64,000 nt of DNA from Aliterella atlantica CENA595. Lineage in GTDB: Bacteria; Cyanobacteriota; Cyanobacteriia; Cyanobacteriales; Chroococcidiopsidaceae. Below, in pieces: positions 17,711-27,090 of the stretch (the first letter of the stretch is position 1; each line of letters begins with the position of its first letter). Location of the stretch: positions 39,733 to 103,732 of the forward strand of contig NZ_JYON01000021.1 of assembly GCF_000952155.1 (NCBI RefSeq), in the 5' to 3' direction. A program made the position numbers and the translations under genes. Under the pieces are notes generated by a model. The model was not told the origin of the DNA. It made no database searches and worked only from the letters and a program-made list of their open reading frames with translations.

Positions 17711-20700
17711 TTATTTTACTCTAGCTTTGAAGCGCACAAAACCGTAGGAATTAGTTGGGTTTCCTGCTGTAGTTGCTGACGGCAATTGAGTTGTGCCGGA
17801 AACTATGTTGACAACGATCGCGCCATCGGTATTAGCGGCTGCGCCTGTAGCCGTAACGCTACCTGCAGCATTTACACGCTTGCAAGCGGCGGGGGTACTA
17901 GGATCGTTAGGTGGGTAATAGCGTCCGCGATCGCTATCGTTGGCATTAGTTAAGTAGAATGTAGGATTAGTAGGCAGCGTAGCAGCATTTGAAGCAAGAG
18001 CAATGCCTGTATCAGTTGCCAAAGCGCCAGGTTCGGTAGGACGAGGAGAAGCGCTATTGTAGCCATTACTTACGAAAGTCATGTTAGCTGGGATGGGGTC
18101 GCAAATAGTGACATTAGTAGCAGGATTTTGGTTATTGAGGAAGTAAATTGTGTATTCTACTTCATTACCAGGATTGATTGAGCCGCCATTAAGCAAACCC
18201 CGCAGGTAAGTAGCTAGAGGAGTTGGCCAGTTAGCATTGTTATCATCTGCTGCTTTAGAACCTGTAGTTAAGTCATCAAACCCAGAAGTAGGAGTTCCAG
18301 AAACTTCTGTAATCCGTTTGACTAAGAGTAGATTCGGGGGAACAGCAGCGGCGGTGACGGTAGCACTGCCACTATCATTATTCGCATTAGGATCTGATTG
18401 GTCTAAGGTGCTGACTTGGGCGGTGTTAGTCTTTGCTCCAGATGTTGTTACTTGCGCTACAAGGGTCAAAGTGGCTGTGGTTCCAGAAGTTAGACTAGCT
18501 ATACTCCAAACTCCATTACTACTGTTGTACGCACCTGTAGATGCATTATGAGACTGGTAGGTTAAGCCTTGTGGTAAAACATCAGTTATGCCAACATTTG
18601 TCGCTGTAATTGTAGAAGCTGCTGGATTAGTGACTGAGATTGTAAACGTCACATTTTGTCCAACGCTAGCGGTAGCATTGTTAACTGTTTTGGTTACGGC
18701 TAAGTCTACTGCTTGATTGGGAACGGTAACGCTATCTTGGTCATCTTCACCTACTACTTGGTTATTGTGAGGGGAATCGGGATCGTTTTGGTCTGCGCCA
18801 ATGACCTCAGCAGTATTCACTGTAGTTGCTGCACTATTTCTAATAGCTTGGATAGTTAAGGTAGCACTAGCACCAGGATTCAAAGTGCCGACGTTCCATA
18901 CCTGAGTACCAAGGGGATCGTAAGTCCCTTGGCTGGGGGTGTTTAAAACATAGCCAATACCTAGTGGTAATGCGTCTCTTACTCGCACATTGGTAGCAAT
19001 ACTAGGACCATCATTAGTTACAGTAATGGTGTAGTTAAAAGTGTCTCCGACAGCAGGACTTGCAGGTGTTGATACCTTTGTTAGACGCAAATCTGCTGAC
19101 TGCTGAATAGTCGTGCTTTGGGTACTAGAGTTGTTGCTGGTATTAGTGTCTGAAGTTGCTGAAGATACTGTAGCTGTATTGCTAAGAGTAGTATTGTTAG
19201 CTGTGTTGGGAGCTACTCTGACTACAACTGTAAAGTTTGACGTGCCTACAGCAAGAGATGCAGCAGTACAGCTTACTGTGCCGCCACTACCAACGGCTGG
19301 TGTAGTACAAGTCCAACCCGCAGGTGATGTAATTGATTGGAATGTTGTCCCCGCTGGTAATGGATCGCTCATGACTACATTGGTAGCAGGTGAGCCTGTG
19401 TTAGTAACAGCGATCGCATAAGTTAGATTATTACCTGCGATCGCAGGGTCAGGAGAATCTGTTTTAACAATACTTAAATCTGTACTTGATGGCGTTACAG
19501 TGGCGCTAGCTTGGTCATCTTCAGTGGCGACACTGTTGTTAGGTGTGGAGTCTGGATCTTGCTGACCTGAAGCAGTTACTTGTGCCGTATTGGTTTTAGC
19601 TCCTGCCGTTGCTACTGTTACTGTAATTTGCAGCGTAGCATTAGTAGCGCTAGCAACTGAACCTACTGACCATACTCCGGTAGTATTGCTGTACGTTCCT
19701 TGACTTGGAGTTGCCGATACAAATGTCAATCCTGCTGGTAAAAGGTCAGCTACGCTTACACCTGTAGCTGAGTCTGGTCCCGCATTGCTAACTGTAACTA
19801 TGAATGTTACATTCTCTCCTACATTAGCGCTAGTATTGTTGACTACTTTAGTCAAAGACAAATCGGCAGATGGGTTAATTGTTGTTGGGTCGTTAACACT
19901 ATCGTTAGCAGTATTGGTTTGTCCGCCTCCAGATATCGTTGCTGTGTTAGTGATACTTGCAGGTGCAGTAGAAGCTACATTGACTGCAAGCGTAATTGGT
20001 GGATAGCTAGTATTTGCAGCCAATACATCGGAGCGCGTACAAGTGACAACTTGACCGCTAATAGTACAATTCCAGCCTGTACCAGTTGCGGCTGTTGGTG
20101 TTAAGCCTGTAGGTAAAGTGTCGCTGAGTGTTACTGTACCTGTAGTTGCTACTGTGCCTGAGTTAGTCGCTGTCAGCGTGTAAGTATTGCTGCCACCTTT
20201 GCTGAAGTTGCCTACATGAGTTTTAGTAATAGTCAAATCAGGCGTTCTAAATCCAAAGTTTTGGTTAGCAATTGTAGCTCCTGCAGTGACGTTGATACCC
20301 GTGATGGGGTTAGTTGTCCCTATGGCATATCCAGTTGGAATTTGCGGATCGCTAGTCACAACTCTAACCTGATAGCCAGTTGCAACAGGCACATTGTTAA
20401 ACGTGTAGTCACCAGTAGCATTTGTTTGAACAGTATCAATAACTGTTCCAGCACTGTTGAGTAATTCTACATCAACATTTGCGGGCAGCTTAGTCTCTCC
20501 AGCCGTTAAAGTATTGTCATTGTTGGCATCTTGATATAACGATCCTGAGATGTTCCCAGGCGCAGGAGCGATCGCTATTTGATAATCTTCAACTTCACCA
20601 CTGTTAAGCCGACCTGTAGGATTCTGCACTCCTGCGGTGTCGTAGCTAGCGCGAAGGCGAACATAAGTATTACCTGCCGTGACACCAGCAGGGACAGTCC

Positions 20701-21853
20701 AGGTTAAATTGGCAGATGTTGCACCACTAGCAAAGCTCCCACAAGCTCGTTCGGAGGGGCTGTCAAAGGTTGTATTTTTGTTAAAATCAATCCAGCCACA
20801 TACTTGCCCAGCGCTGGAAGCACCCGATAGGTTAACTGGAACCGTATAGCTCGCCCCAGCAGCAGTAGTCAAAGCTGGAAACGAAGATACCCCGTCATCA
20901 CTTATACCATCGCCATTTGTGCCATTATTGTTTGCTCCCGCAGCTACAGCATTGGGGCTTGACGCTACTGTGGTAGAACCATCCGCACCGCCATTAGCTG
21001 TATCGGGATTATCTGCAGTGACGCTCGTTCCTAGAGCTAGGTCAGAAATGATATGACTTGCGGCACTACTGGCATCATAAGATGCTGGGGCATCACCATA
21101 ATCTTCATCAAAGCTAGCGGTAATAAATATAGCATCTCCAGCAGTTGCCGTATTATTCCAGTTAACTAATGTATTGTTTCTGACAGCGCTAACATTGAAT
21201 GTGAGTTGAGAGGTTGTCCCCGTGACAGGAATAGTACCGCAGCCAGCATTAGCGCAAGCGCCAACCCCTGTGGCTGTTAACGTTGACAAATTGGCTTGGA
21301 CTTGGTTTCCACCAGTAACCGAAAGGTTCACAGCACCTGTTGATGGCGCTCCTAGCGTCACTCCTGCTGTGGTCAACGTGAAAATATCAGTAAGTAATGT
21401 TGTATTTGTACCACTTGTGACAGAACCACCTAATCGGGACAAATGTAGTTTAGGATTACGTACTCTAATTGGATTGCCAGCAGTATCACTGAAGGCAATG
21501 GTCATCGTACCTAAGCCTGTACAAGTGAGTGATGTGTTGTTACAACCCCCTCCCCCTACAGTTGCTAAAACTTGTATGCCGTTGGTATTGGTTGGTAGCA
21601 GTGGCACTGTGGTGTTGTTTGTCCTCATCAGTGACACATCGTTTCGTGCCGAGAATGTCATTGCTGCACCAGTAAGAGAAACTGTAGTGCGAAGACCTGA
21701 AGGCGTGTCTTTGGTCGCTGGCGTGGCTGGAACAGTTGTTCCTGTCCCTGTCCAAAGTCCACTGGGAGTTGTGGGAATCTGATATGCCACAGCCATTTGA
21801 GGCAGTGTTAATGCCAATAATGCCAATAGCCAAGTTTTATATAAAGATTTCAT
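17711..21853 (-). CDS. Large secreted DUF11-repeat surface protein
   Basis: A 1380-residue protein with a signal peptide (TWLLALLALTLPQMAVA). In order: an N-terminal unique domain to about 250; a region ending in the GEVEDYQI motif near 425; an SdrD-B-like beta domain (GSLYQDANNDNTLTAGE, then GDYTFNNVP); five DUF11 repeats of about 120 residues each (openers such as DLTITK, ADLSLTK, TDLSIVK, ADLRLTK, VDLAVTK); and a C-terminal domain from NLLLVKRITEVSG to YGFVRFKARVK. Composition is rich in Thr, Ser, Asn and Ala with few charges, typical of secreted beta-sandwich stalks. No sortase motif was seen. Its C-terminal domain is shared with the next gene, suggesting a common role. A function in the cell envelope or surface layer is inferred only. 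Confidence 0.88.
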   Translation of the reverse strand: MKSLYKTWLLALLALTLPQMAVAYQIPTTPSGLWTGTGTTVPATPATKDTPSGLRTTVSLTGAAMTFSARNDVSLMRTNNTTVPLLPTNTNGIQVLATVGGGGCNNTSLTCTGLGTMTIAFSDTAGNPIRVRNPKLHLSRLGGSVTSGTNTTLLTDIFTLTTAGVTLGAPSTGAVNLSVTGGNQVQANLSTLTATGVGACANAGCGTIPVTGTTSQLTFNVSAVRNNTLVNWNNTATAGDAIFITASFDEDYGDAPASYDASSAASHIISDLALGTSVTADNPDTANGGADGSTTVASSPNAVAAGANNNGTNGDGISDDGVSSFPALTTAAGASYTVPVNLSGASSAGQVCGWIDFNKNTTFDSPSERACGSFASGATSANLTWTVPAGVTAGNTYVRLRASYDTAGVQNPTGRLNSGEVEDYQIAIAPAPGNISGSLYQDANNDNTLTAGETKLPANVDVELLNSAGTVIDTVQTNATGDYTFNNVPVATGYQVRVVTSDPQIPTGYAIGTTNPITGINVTAGATIANQNFGFRTPDLTITKTHVGNFSKGGSNTYTLTATNSGTVATTGTVTLSDTLPTGLTPTAATGTGWNCTISGQVVTCTRSDVLAANTSYPPITLAVNVASTAPASITNTATISGGGQTNTANDSVNDPTTINPSADLSLTKVVNNTSANVGENVTFIVTVSNAGPDSATGVSVADLLPAGLTFVSATPSQGTYSNTTGVWSVGSVASATNATLQITVTVATAGAKTNTAQVTASGQQDPDSTPNNSVATEDDQASATVTPSSTDLSIVKTDSPDPAIAGNNLTYAIAVTNTGSPATNVVMSDPLPAGTTFQSITSPAGWTCTTPAVGSGGTVSCTAASLAVGTSNFTVVVRVAPNTANNTTLSNTATVSSATSDTNTSNNSSTQSTTIQQSADLRLTKVSTPASPAVGDTFNYTITVTNDGPSIATNVRVRDALPLGIGYVLNTPSQGTYDPLGTQVWNVGTLNPGASATLTIQAIRNSAATTVNTAEVIGADQNDPDSPHNNQVVGEDDQDSVTVPNQAVDLAVTKTVNNATASVGQNVTFTISVTNPAASTITATNVGITDVLPQGLTYQSHNASTGAYNSSNGVWSIASLTSGTTATLTLVAQVTTSGAKTNTAQVSTLDQSDPNANNDSGSATVTAAAVPPNLLLVKRITEVSGTPTSGFDDLTTGSKAADDNNANWPTPLATYLRGLLNGGSINPGNEVEYTIYFLNNQNPATNVTICDPIPANMTFVSNGYNSASPRPTEPGALATDTGIALASNAATLPTNPTFYLTNANDSDRGRYYPPNDPSTPAACKRVNAAGSVTATGAAANTDGAIVVNIVSGTTQLPSATTAGNPTNSYGFVRFKARVK

Positions 21854-22280
21854 TGCTAATTCACTAAATAATAAGAAAAGCTATTGGCTTCTAGTTCTGC
21901 TTTAGAGTGCATTGCTGGGAACAGGTTTGTAAATGCCAGATTAAATATGGGTGGCGATCGCACTTCTAACAGCGCATAATCTAGATTGCCCTGTTTCGAA
22001 TTAAAAACTAACCGTAGTTCGCCTGATTTTAAATAAAACTCTCAGCAAAAAAAATATTTATTCAGTACAATTACTGAGATGTAAATTTTTATAAAAGGAG
22101 TTGAAATTACTAACGTGCTGTGAATTAATCAGCATTAATTTACAGTAATCGGTGTTGTTAAAGCGCTTATTTCAGAAAGGTTAATTGTTAATGATTAGCT
22201 ATAGGCTGAAAAGCGATCGCCCAAATTTTGCTCTAAATTGGATAAATATAGCTTCTTTTACTAATTTACAAGCTTATTTT
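21854..22280. other. Intergenic region between the two DUF11 genes (427 bp)
   Basis: AT-rich non-coding DNA upstream of the 1380-residue gene. Two HIP1-type octamers are present (near 21955 and 22215). No terminator, repeat or plausible short gene was identified; it presumably carries the promoter of the downstream minus-strand gene. Confidence 0.5.
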
Positions 22281-24962
22281 CTAATTCACTCTAGTTTGAA
22301 AGCGGATAAATCCATAAGAATTAGTGGGACTACCTGCAGTAGTTGCTTTGGCTAAAGTTGCAGGACTTGTAGCGACATTCACAACTACTGCACCATTAGT
22401 GTTAATAGCCGAACAGCTAGCAGTGGGAGTTGTCCCTGCAGCAAAAAATCGTCCTCTATCAGGTGCATCATCTTCGTTAGTCAGATATGCTGTGGGCGTA
22501 GTTGAGCCAATAGCAAGAGCAACACCATAATTAACGTTTGTTGATGAACCACCGTCAGTTGGAGTCAATCCATTGAAAGCATCAGTGACAAAATTAGTGT
22601 TGGCAGGTACTAAGTCACAAAATCTCACATTAGTAACGTCGGTTATACCATTGGAAAGGAAGTAGATGGTGTACTCTATTACATCCTCTGGATATATGTT
22701 TTTACCATTAATTGCTCCTACCAGATAACCACTCAACCATTTAGGATCGTTATCATCAGTAGTGCCTGGCTCGTTGACTACAGTATTCAATGCAACTGTA
22801 CTATCATGCGGATTTTGAGTGCGGTTGCCATTAATTGCTGTGATCCGTTTGACCAAAACTAGCCGAGCGCCGATAATTTTGGTAGTGTCAAGGGCAGTAT
22901 TATTGCCACTATTAGAGTCACTAATCCCTACTGGGGCTGAAACAGTAGCAGTATTTTGCAATGTGCCTGTAGCATTAGGATCGACTGTACCATTAATAGT
23001 ATAGGTAGCTGTACCGCCATTAATTAAGTTCACTGTTGTACTAATATTGTTGCCTGTGCCACTGGCTGCACTACAACTAGAACTAGCTGTAGCTGTGCAA
23101 GCCCACGATACGCTTGTAATTGCTGATGGCACTATGTCTGTTACGGTTGCACCAGTAACATTGCTAGATCCATTGTTTTTAATTGCGATCGTATAAGTAA
23201 TTGAGTTGTCTGGTCTAGTAATAGTTAGATTGTCAGTCTTAGTAATTGCTAAATCTGCTGGTGTAATTGTTGCTACTGTTGAAACTGCATTAGAAGTAAT
23301 ACCTGTTGGTAGCTGTTGACTGACTAACTTAGCTCGGTTAACTATGTAGCTACTAATAGTTGTGGCATTAGTTTGTACGTCAAATTCCACTACGCCACCC
23401 GTACCAGGATTAAGTGTAACGGGCGCAGAGCTAAAGGTAGCCCCTGTGGTCGGTGTTGTCGAACAGTTACCCGCAGCTAAACTAGGAAGACTTATAGTTA
23501 GTGGCGGATTGGTGTTTTGGGTATTGATGTTACTAACTGAGTTAGCTGCTGTCTGACAAGGTAAGGTATCTGACAAAACAACATTATTTTGAGCGCTATT
23601 ACCAGTATTTAAATAAGTGACACGGTAAGTAATTTTCGCGTTAGTAGGAATTAATTCCCCATTTGATGACTGCCCGTTAACTTTGATGATTTCTTTAAGT
23701 AGGAAAAGATTAGAGTTGTTTTGAGCCACGCTAGGAACGTGATAGCGCCAAGGGTTATCGTTACCATTAATAGTTCCTACTTGAGCGGAGTCACCGCCAA
23801 ATACTTCAGAGTTATTAATAAAGCCACTACTAGCTGGGGGCGAAGTCAATTTTAGAGTAATTTTGCTATATCGGGTTTGTCCTGGAACCAAACGCCCTAG
23901 CGCCCAGCGTACTGCATTCGTGGCTGGAGGTAGAGGGTTAGTTTCTGATAAGTTCCAACCAGCACTTGTATAAGTGCCAACAATTGCTATATTGCTATTG
24001 AGCGGATCGCCAGCAGAAGTTGTCGCTGATGTAGCCCGACCTGTAGGATTGCCGATACGAGAGCCAAGGTAGGCAATGCGCTGCCAAGGACCAACAGTTC
24101 CGGTATTATCTAACTTAAAGCCAGAACCCGTACCCGCAACTGCCGAACCTGCATTATAAGGTGCTGCACCTTGACCAGAACCGATAGAACTGGCACTAGA
24201 CTTAAGCCCAGTTGTACCAGTAATAGCTGCTTGAGTTGAACCAAAAGCATTAGTTTGATCTGCATCCCATTGATTATGAGTAGTTGCGTTTGACTGACCA
24301 ATAATCGGATTAAGTTGATTTTCTGCTGTGGGGCTAACATTGTAACCATTAGTTCCCTGTTTAATAATGCCATCAGTATCAGTAGCGTAATTGACCTGAG
24401 TACGAGTATCAGTTGAAAAGAATATGCCCGTGTCTGCGTAAATTTGTGCTAAAGAGCCATTACAGTTAGTGAGAACTCCACTACAGGCAGTAAGATATGT
24501 AGAGTCTGTAGTTGTCCAAGATGCATTATAAGTCTGTTGATTGCGCGGTCCCCAACCATTGCTGATAGTACCTGGTAGTTCTGGTGGTACAGCGATATAG
24601 TTGCCATTGCCGTCTGGCTGAACGATCGCCGCTCCCACGACTTGAGAGCCTGCGGGGATGTAGTCTGTAACGTAACCGCCAGCACCGATTGCAACGTTGC
24701 CATTAGCAACGGGACTAAATTGGATAATATAACTAACAAGGTCGCCTTGCTGTAGTCCTGCAGTACCGCCGCTAGTTGCACGAGTTTTTAATAGGTTGAC
24801 AGTCTCAGGGGCTAAAAACTTGGTAGTTTGAATTTGAGCAACGCTGTGAGCATTTGCTTGTGGCGTATATAACCAGGGTGTAATGCCACTATAAGCGATC
24901 GCCAATATGCAGCTAAGAACAATCCGAGTAATAAGTTTGGTATGTAAGCTGTTAGCTCTCAT
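22281..24962 (-). CDS. Secreted DUF11 surface protein, paralogue of the 17711-21853 product at its C-terminus
   Basis: An 893-residue protein with an N-terminal hydrophobic signal (LITRIVLSCILAIAYSG). The first roughly 420 residues are unique, beginning with a conserved-looking LVSYIIQFSPVANGNV and PAGSQVVGAAIV. Two DUF11-type repeats follow (FLLKEIIKVNG, then ADLAITKTDNL). The last roughly 170 residues (LVLVKRITAINGN to YGFIRFQTRVN) match the C-terminal domain of the neighbouring 1380-residue protein, including ENNP-like DDNDPKWLSG, VEYTIYFLSN and RGRFFAAG. The shared tail suggests the same attachment or assembly route. The order on the minus strand puts this gene first, with 427 bp before the second. 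Function unknown. Confidence 0.85.
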   Translation of the reverse strand: MRANSLHTKLITRIVLSCILAIAYSGITPWLYTPQANAHSVAQIQTTKFLAPETVNLLKTRATSGGTAGLQQGDLVSYIIQFSPVANGNVAIGAGGYVTDYIPAGSQVVGAAIVQPDGNGNYIAVPPELPGTISNGWGPRNQQTYNASWTTTDSTYLTACSGVLTNCNGSLAQIYADTGIFFSTDTRTQVNYATDTDGIIKQGTNGYNVSPTAENQLNPIIGQSNATTHNQWDADQTNAFGSTQAAITGTTGLKSSASSIGSGQGAAPYNAGSAVAGTGSGFKLDNTGTVGPWQRIAYLGSRIGNPTGRATSATTSAGDPLNSNIAIVGTYTSAGWNLSETNPLPPATNAVRWALGRLVPGQTRYSKITLKLTSPPASSGFINNSEVFGGDSAQVGTINGNDNPWRYHVPSVAQNNSNLFLLKEIIKVNGQSSNGELIPTNAKITYRVTYLNTGNSAQNNVVLSDTLPCQTAANSVSNINTQNTNPPLTISLPSLAAGNCSTTPTTGATFSSAPVTLNPGTGGVVEFDVQTNATTISSYIVNRAKLVSQQLPTGITSNAVSTVATITPADLAITKTDNLTITRPDNSITYTIAIKNNGSSNVTGATVTDIVPSAITSVSWACTATASSSCSAASGTGNNISTTVNLINGGTATYTINGTVDPNATGTLQNTATVSAPVGISDSNSGNNTALDTTKIIGARLVLVKRITAINGNRTQNPHDSTVALNTVVNEPGTTDDNDPKWLSGYLVGAINGKNIYPEDVIEYTIYFLSNGITDVTNVRFCDLVPANTNFVTDAFNGLTPTDGGSSTNVNYGVALAIGSTTPTAYLTNEDDAPDRGRFFAAGTTPTASCSAINTNGAVVVNVATSPATLAKATTAGSPTNSYGFIRFQTRVN

Positions 24963-25484
24963 GACTTTGCCCTGAGAACTGTGTAGTTGTAGATAAAAAA
25001 GTAGAAATTAAATTACTCATCGTCCTGTAAAGCGAGGCGATCGCTTTGCTCTGGGTTCCCATTGTTGTTACTTGCTCGTGCTAGGAGCTTTTGTGCGATC
25101 TAAGTGCTGCTATCAAATTGGAGCGATAAAATTTCTGCCTTAAAACGCTAATGGCACAGATCGATTTGCGATTGAGCGCTTAACTTTAGCGCTCCAGCGC
25201 AAACTGTAACTACATATACATATTTATAACAGTTAGCAAATATTACCTAAATCAGTAATAAACGCACTTTTATTGCATGATTTATCTGCTAGCTGCTTTT
25301 TAAACGTATATATGCTAATTGACAAAAATCAGAAAAAGTAGTAGAGCAATTTGCAATTGCCTTACTACTTTTGGCTATAAATGTAAAGAATACAAATACT
25401 GTCGGACTGACTTATCGCACTTTTGTTACGCTATTTGTAATCTTGCCAACGCTCTAAATTTCTCTTCAATGCAAGATTTGAGTA
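24963..25484. other. Intergenic region upstream of the DUF11 gene pair (522 bp)
   Basis: Non-coding and AT-rich toward the right half. A weak short plus-strand frame overlaps it but shows no protein-like composition. There is no recognisable repeat, RNA gene or terminator. It probably carries the promoter for the gene ending at 22281. Confidence 0.5.
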
Positions 25485-26096
25485 TTAATCCGATCGCGAA
25501 GCATCTGTTTGGGCTTCAGAGTTGCCCAGATCGAAATTGACTTTGTTGTATAAATCTGTTAAAGAAATCTGGAAGGGAATGGATGTCAAAGAAATGACTT
25601 CATCTTCAACATCGTATTGCTGAAATTCCCAGCGCTTTGCTCCAGTTTTGGCGTAGTGTTCTACATAGAGGCGATTTTGGTCTATTAGCAGATATTCCTG
25701 AAAACTGGCGATTGTGCGGTAGTCGGCAAATTTTGCTTGGCGATCGTATCCTTGGGTAGATTTGGATAAGACTTCAGCAATAACTACAGGGTTGGTTAGC
25801 GTATCTGTGCGGTTGTCGTAGTAATTTGGCTTACCCTCTATCACCATGACATCTGGGTAAGTATAAATCTGCCGATCGGGTATCCATAGACGTACATCTC
25901 CCATAAAAACCTCGAAATCTTGCTGTTTAAAAGCAAAATTTAGGGCAGAGCTTAAATTCAGGGCAATTCTATTGTGATTTATTGAGCCGCCAGCCATAGG
26001 AAAGATTTGTCCGTCAATATATTCACTTTTGGATTCCGCCTTTTCTTCTAGTTCGAGGTATTCGGCGGGGGTGTAGTATCGCTGTTGTGTTTGCAT
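25485..26096 (-). CDS. Uma2 family protein (DUF820, PD-(D/E)XK fold)
   Basis: A 203-residue Uma2 protein. The family is abundant in cyanobacteria and has a restriction-endonuclease-like core. The N-terminal signature RYYTPAEYLELEEKAES and EYIDGQIFPMAGGSINH leads to the core acidic residues in TYPDVMVIEG and VVIAEVLSKST, followed by KFADYRTI and EYLLID. All the usual positions look present. The biological role of the family is unsettled; many members spread with mobile DNA. It stands 66 bp upstream of no same-strand partner except the NUDIX gene, which precedes it on the same strand. Confidence 0.85.
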   Translation of the reverse strand: MQTQQRYYTPAEYLELEEKAESKSEYIDGQIFPMAGGSINHNRIALNLSSALNFAFKQQDFEVFMGDVRLWIPDRQIYTYPDVMVIEGKPNYYDNRTDTLTNPVVIAEVLSKSTQGYDRQAKFADYRTIASFQEYLLIDQNRLYVEHYAKTGAKRWEFQQYDVEDEVISLTSIPFQISLTDLYNKVNFDLGNSEAQTDASRSD

Positions 26097-26162
26097 AGTT
26101 TGATTAGCGATCGCTTTTTTAAATATCTACTTATTATCAATTACGAATTAGGCGATCGCCCG

Positions 26163-26786
26163 TCAATCAAAATCTGTAGGCAAATCGGGCTGATAGTAAT
26201 GCTCAAATAATCGTGCAATCTGCGAAGGGACAACACGGGTAAGCGATAGTTGGGGAATTTGCTCCTGGGCAAAAAATTCTACTTCCGATGTCTCTAAATT
26301 TTCCGCAGGCGCTCCGCCAAGTAATTTGCAGCCAAAAAAGAGCTTATATACATGGTGGCGCAAGGGTGGATGCTCGTGACGGGGATGATTGCGATCGTAC
26401 AGGGCTAGTAATTTGACAGCTTTTGTTAGATAGCCAGATTCTTCAAAAACTTCTCGTTCAACTGCGTTGCTAGGCGATTCTCCTACATCTACCCAACCTC
26501 CAGGTAGCGTCCAACACCCGTCTTCTCGCTCTTTGACTAGCAAAATTTTGTCTTGTTGAAATACCACACCACGCACGTCAACTTTAGGCGTTGCATAACC
26601 GTCTTCTTGCTCGAAGAGATTGCGAATGAAGGTAGGTTCTACATCGGTATAAGTTGCCATAATTTCGGCAGCTATTTGGCGCATTTGGGCGTACCGATCT
26701 AGATCGTAGGGATTTTGACAATAGGTAAACCCATTTTGAGCGATCGCCTGTAATCTTTGCGCCCACTCCAACCACTTTAAACTCAT
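26163..26786 (-). CDS. NUDIX hydrolase with N-terminal extension domain
   Basis: A 207-residue NUDIX protein that should hydrolyse a nucleoside diphosphate linked to another moiety. The Nudix box is complete: GGWVDVGESPSNAVEREVFE followed by ESGY, matching GX5EX7REUXEEXGU. About 60 residues before it (WAQRLQAIAQNGFTYCQNPY, DLDRYAQMRQIAAEIM) match the N-terminal helical domain found in a subgroup of NUDIX proteins including ADP-ribose pyrophosphatase-like members. The substrate cannot be assigned. It precedes the Uma2 gene on the same strand by 66 bp and is divergent from gatB. Confidence 0.9.
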   Translation of the reverse strand: MSLKWLEWAQRLQAIAQNGFTYCQNPYDLDRYAQMRQIAAEIMATYTDVEPTFIRNLFEQEDGYATPKVDVRGVVFQQDKILLVKEREDGCWTLPGGWVDVGESPSNAVEREVFEESGYLTKAVKLLALYDRNHPRHEHPPLRHHVYKLFFGCKLLGGAPAENLETSEVEFFAQEQIPQLSLTRVVPSQIARLFEHYYQPDLPTDFD

Positions 26787-27090
26787 TTAATCATCCTGAA
26801 CTAAGCTCACTGCAGTATTTTTGAGCAGATGCTACTAAACTTCAAACAATCGTATGCACTATCTTTTACCTCACTCTGCACTCAGTAACGATGCCAGATA
26901 ATTAAAGCGATCGCCAACAGCAAAATTAACTATGCTATGCTTTCCCATGCGATTATTCTCACATTATTCTAAAATTTCGTTGTTTGCCTCTATCTAGCAA
27001 TGGCGCTAAAGCTAGCTGCGATCGCTTTGTTCTGCTAGAAAGTTAAAATAACAGCCAATTGTCGCTCCAAGCACAATCTACAATAGAAAT
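26787..27090. other. Divergent intergenic region between the NUDIX gene and gatB (304 bp)
   Basis: No open frame, repeat or RNA gene was recognised. A HIP1-like octamer lies near 27020. The region must hold both outward promoters, but no motif could be assigned with confidence. Confidence 0.5.

Noticed and set aside
21222..21782. Open plus-strand frame of 186 codons
   Set aside because: It lies wholly opposite the DUF11 protein; its Val/Pro/Ala-rich text is the antisense of Thr/Asn-rich repeats and has no family features.
24449..24781. Minus-strand frame of 110 codons in another phase of the DUF11 gene
   Set aside because: Low-complexity Leu/Val/Gln text produced by a shifted reading of the Thr/Asn-rich gene.
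25319..25540. 73-codon frame in the gap before the Uma2 gene
   Set aside because: Cys/Asn-rich text without motifs, overlapping the 3' end of the opposite-strand gene.
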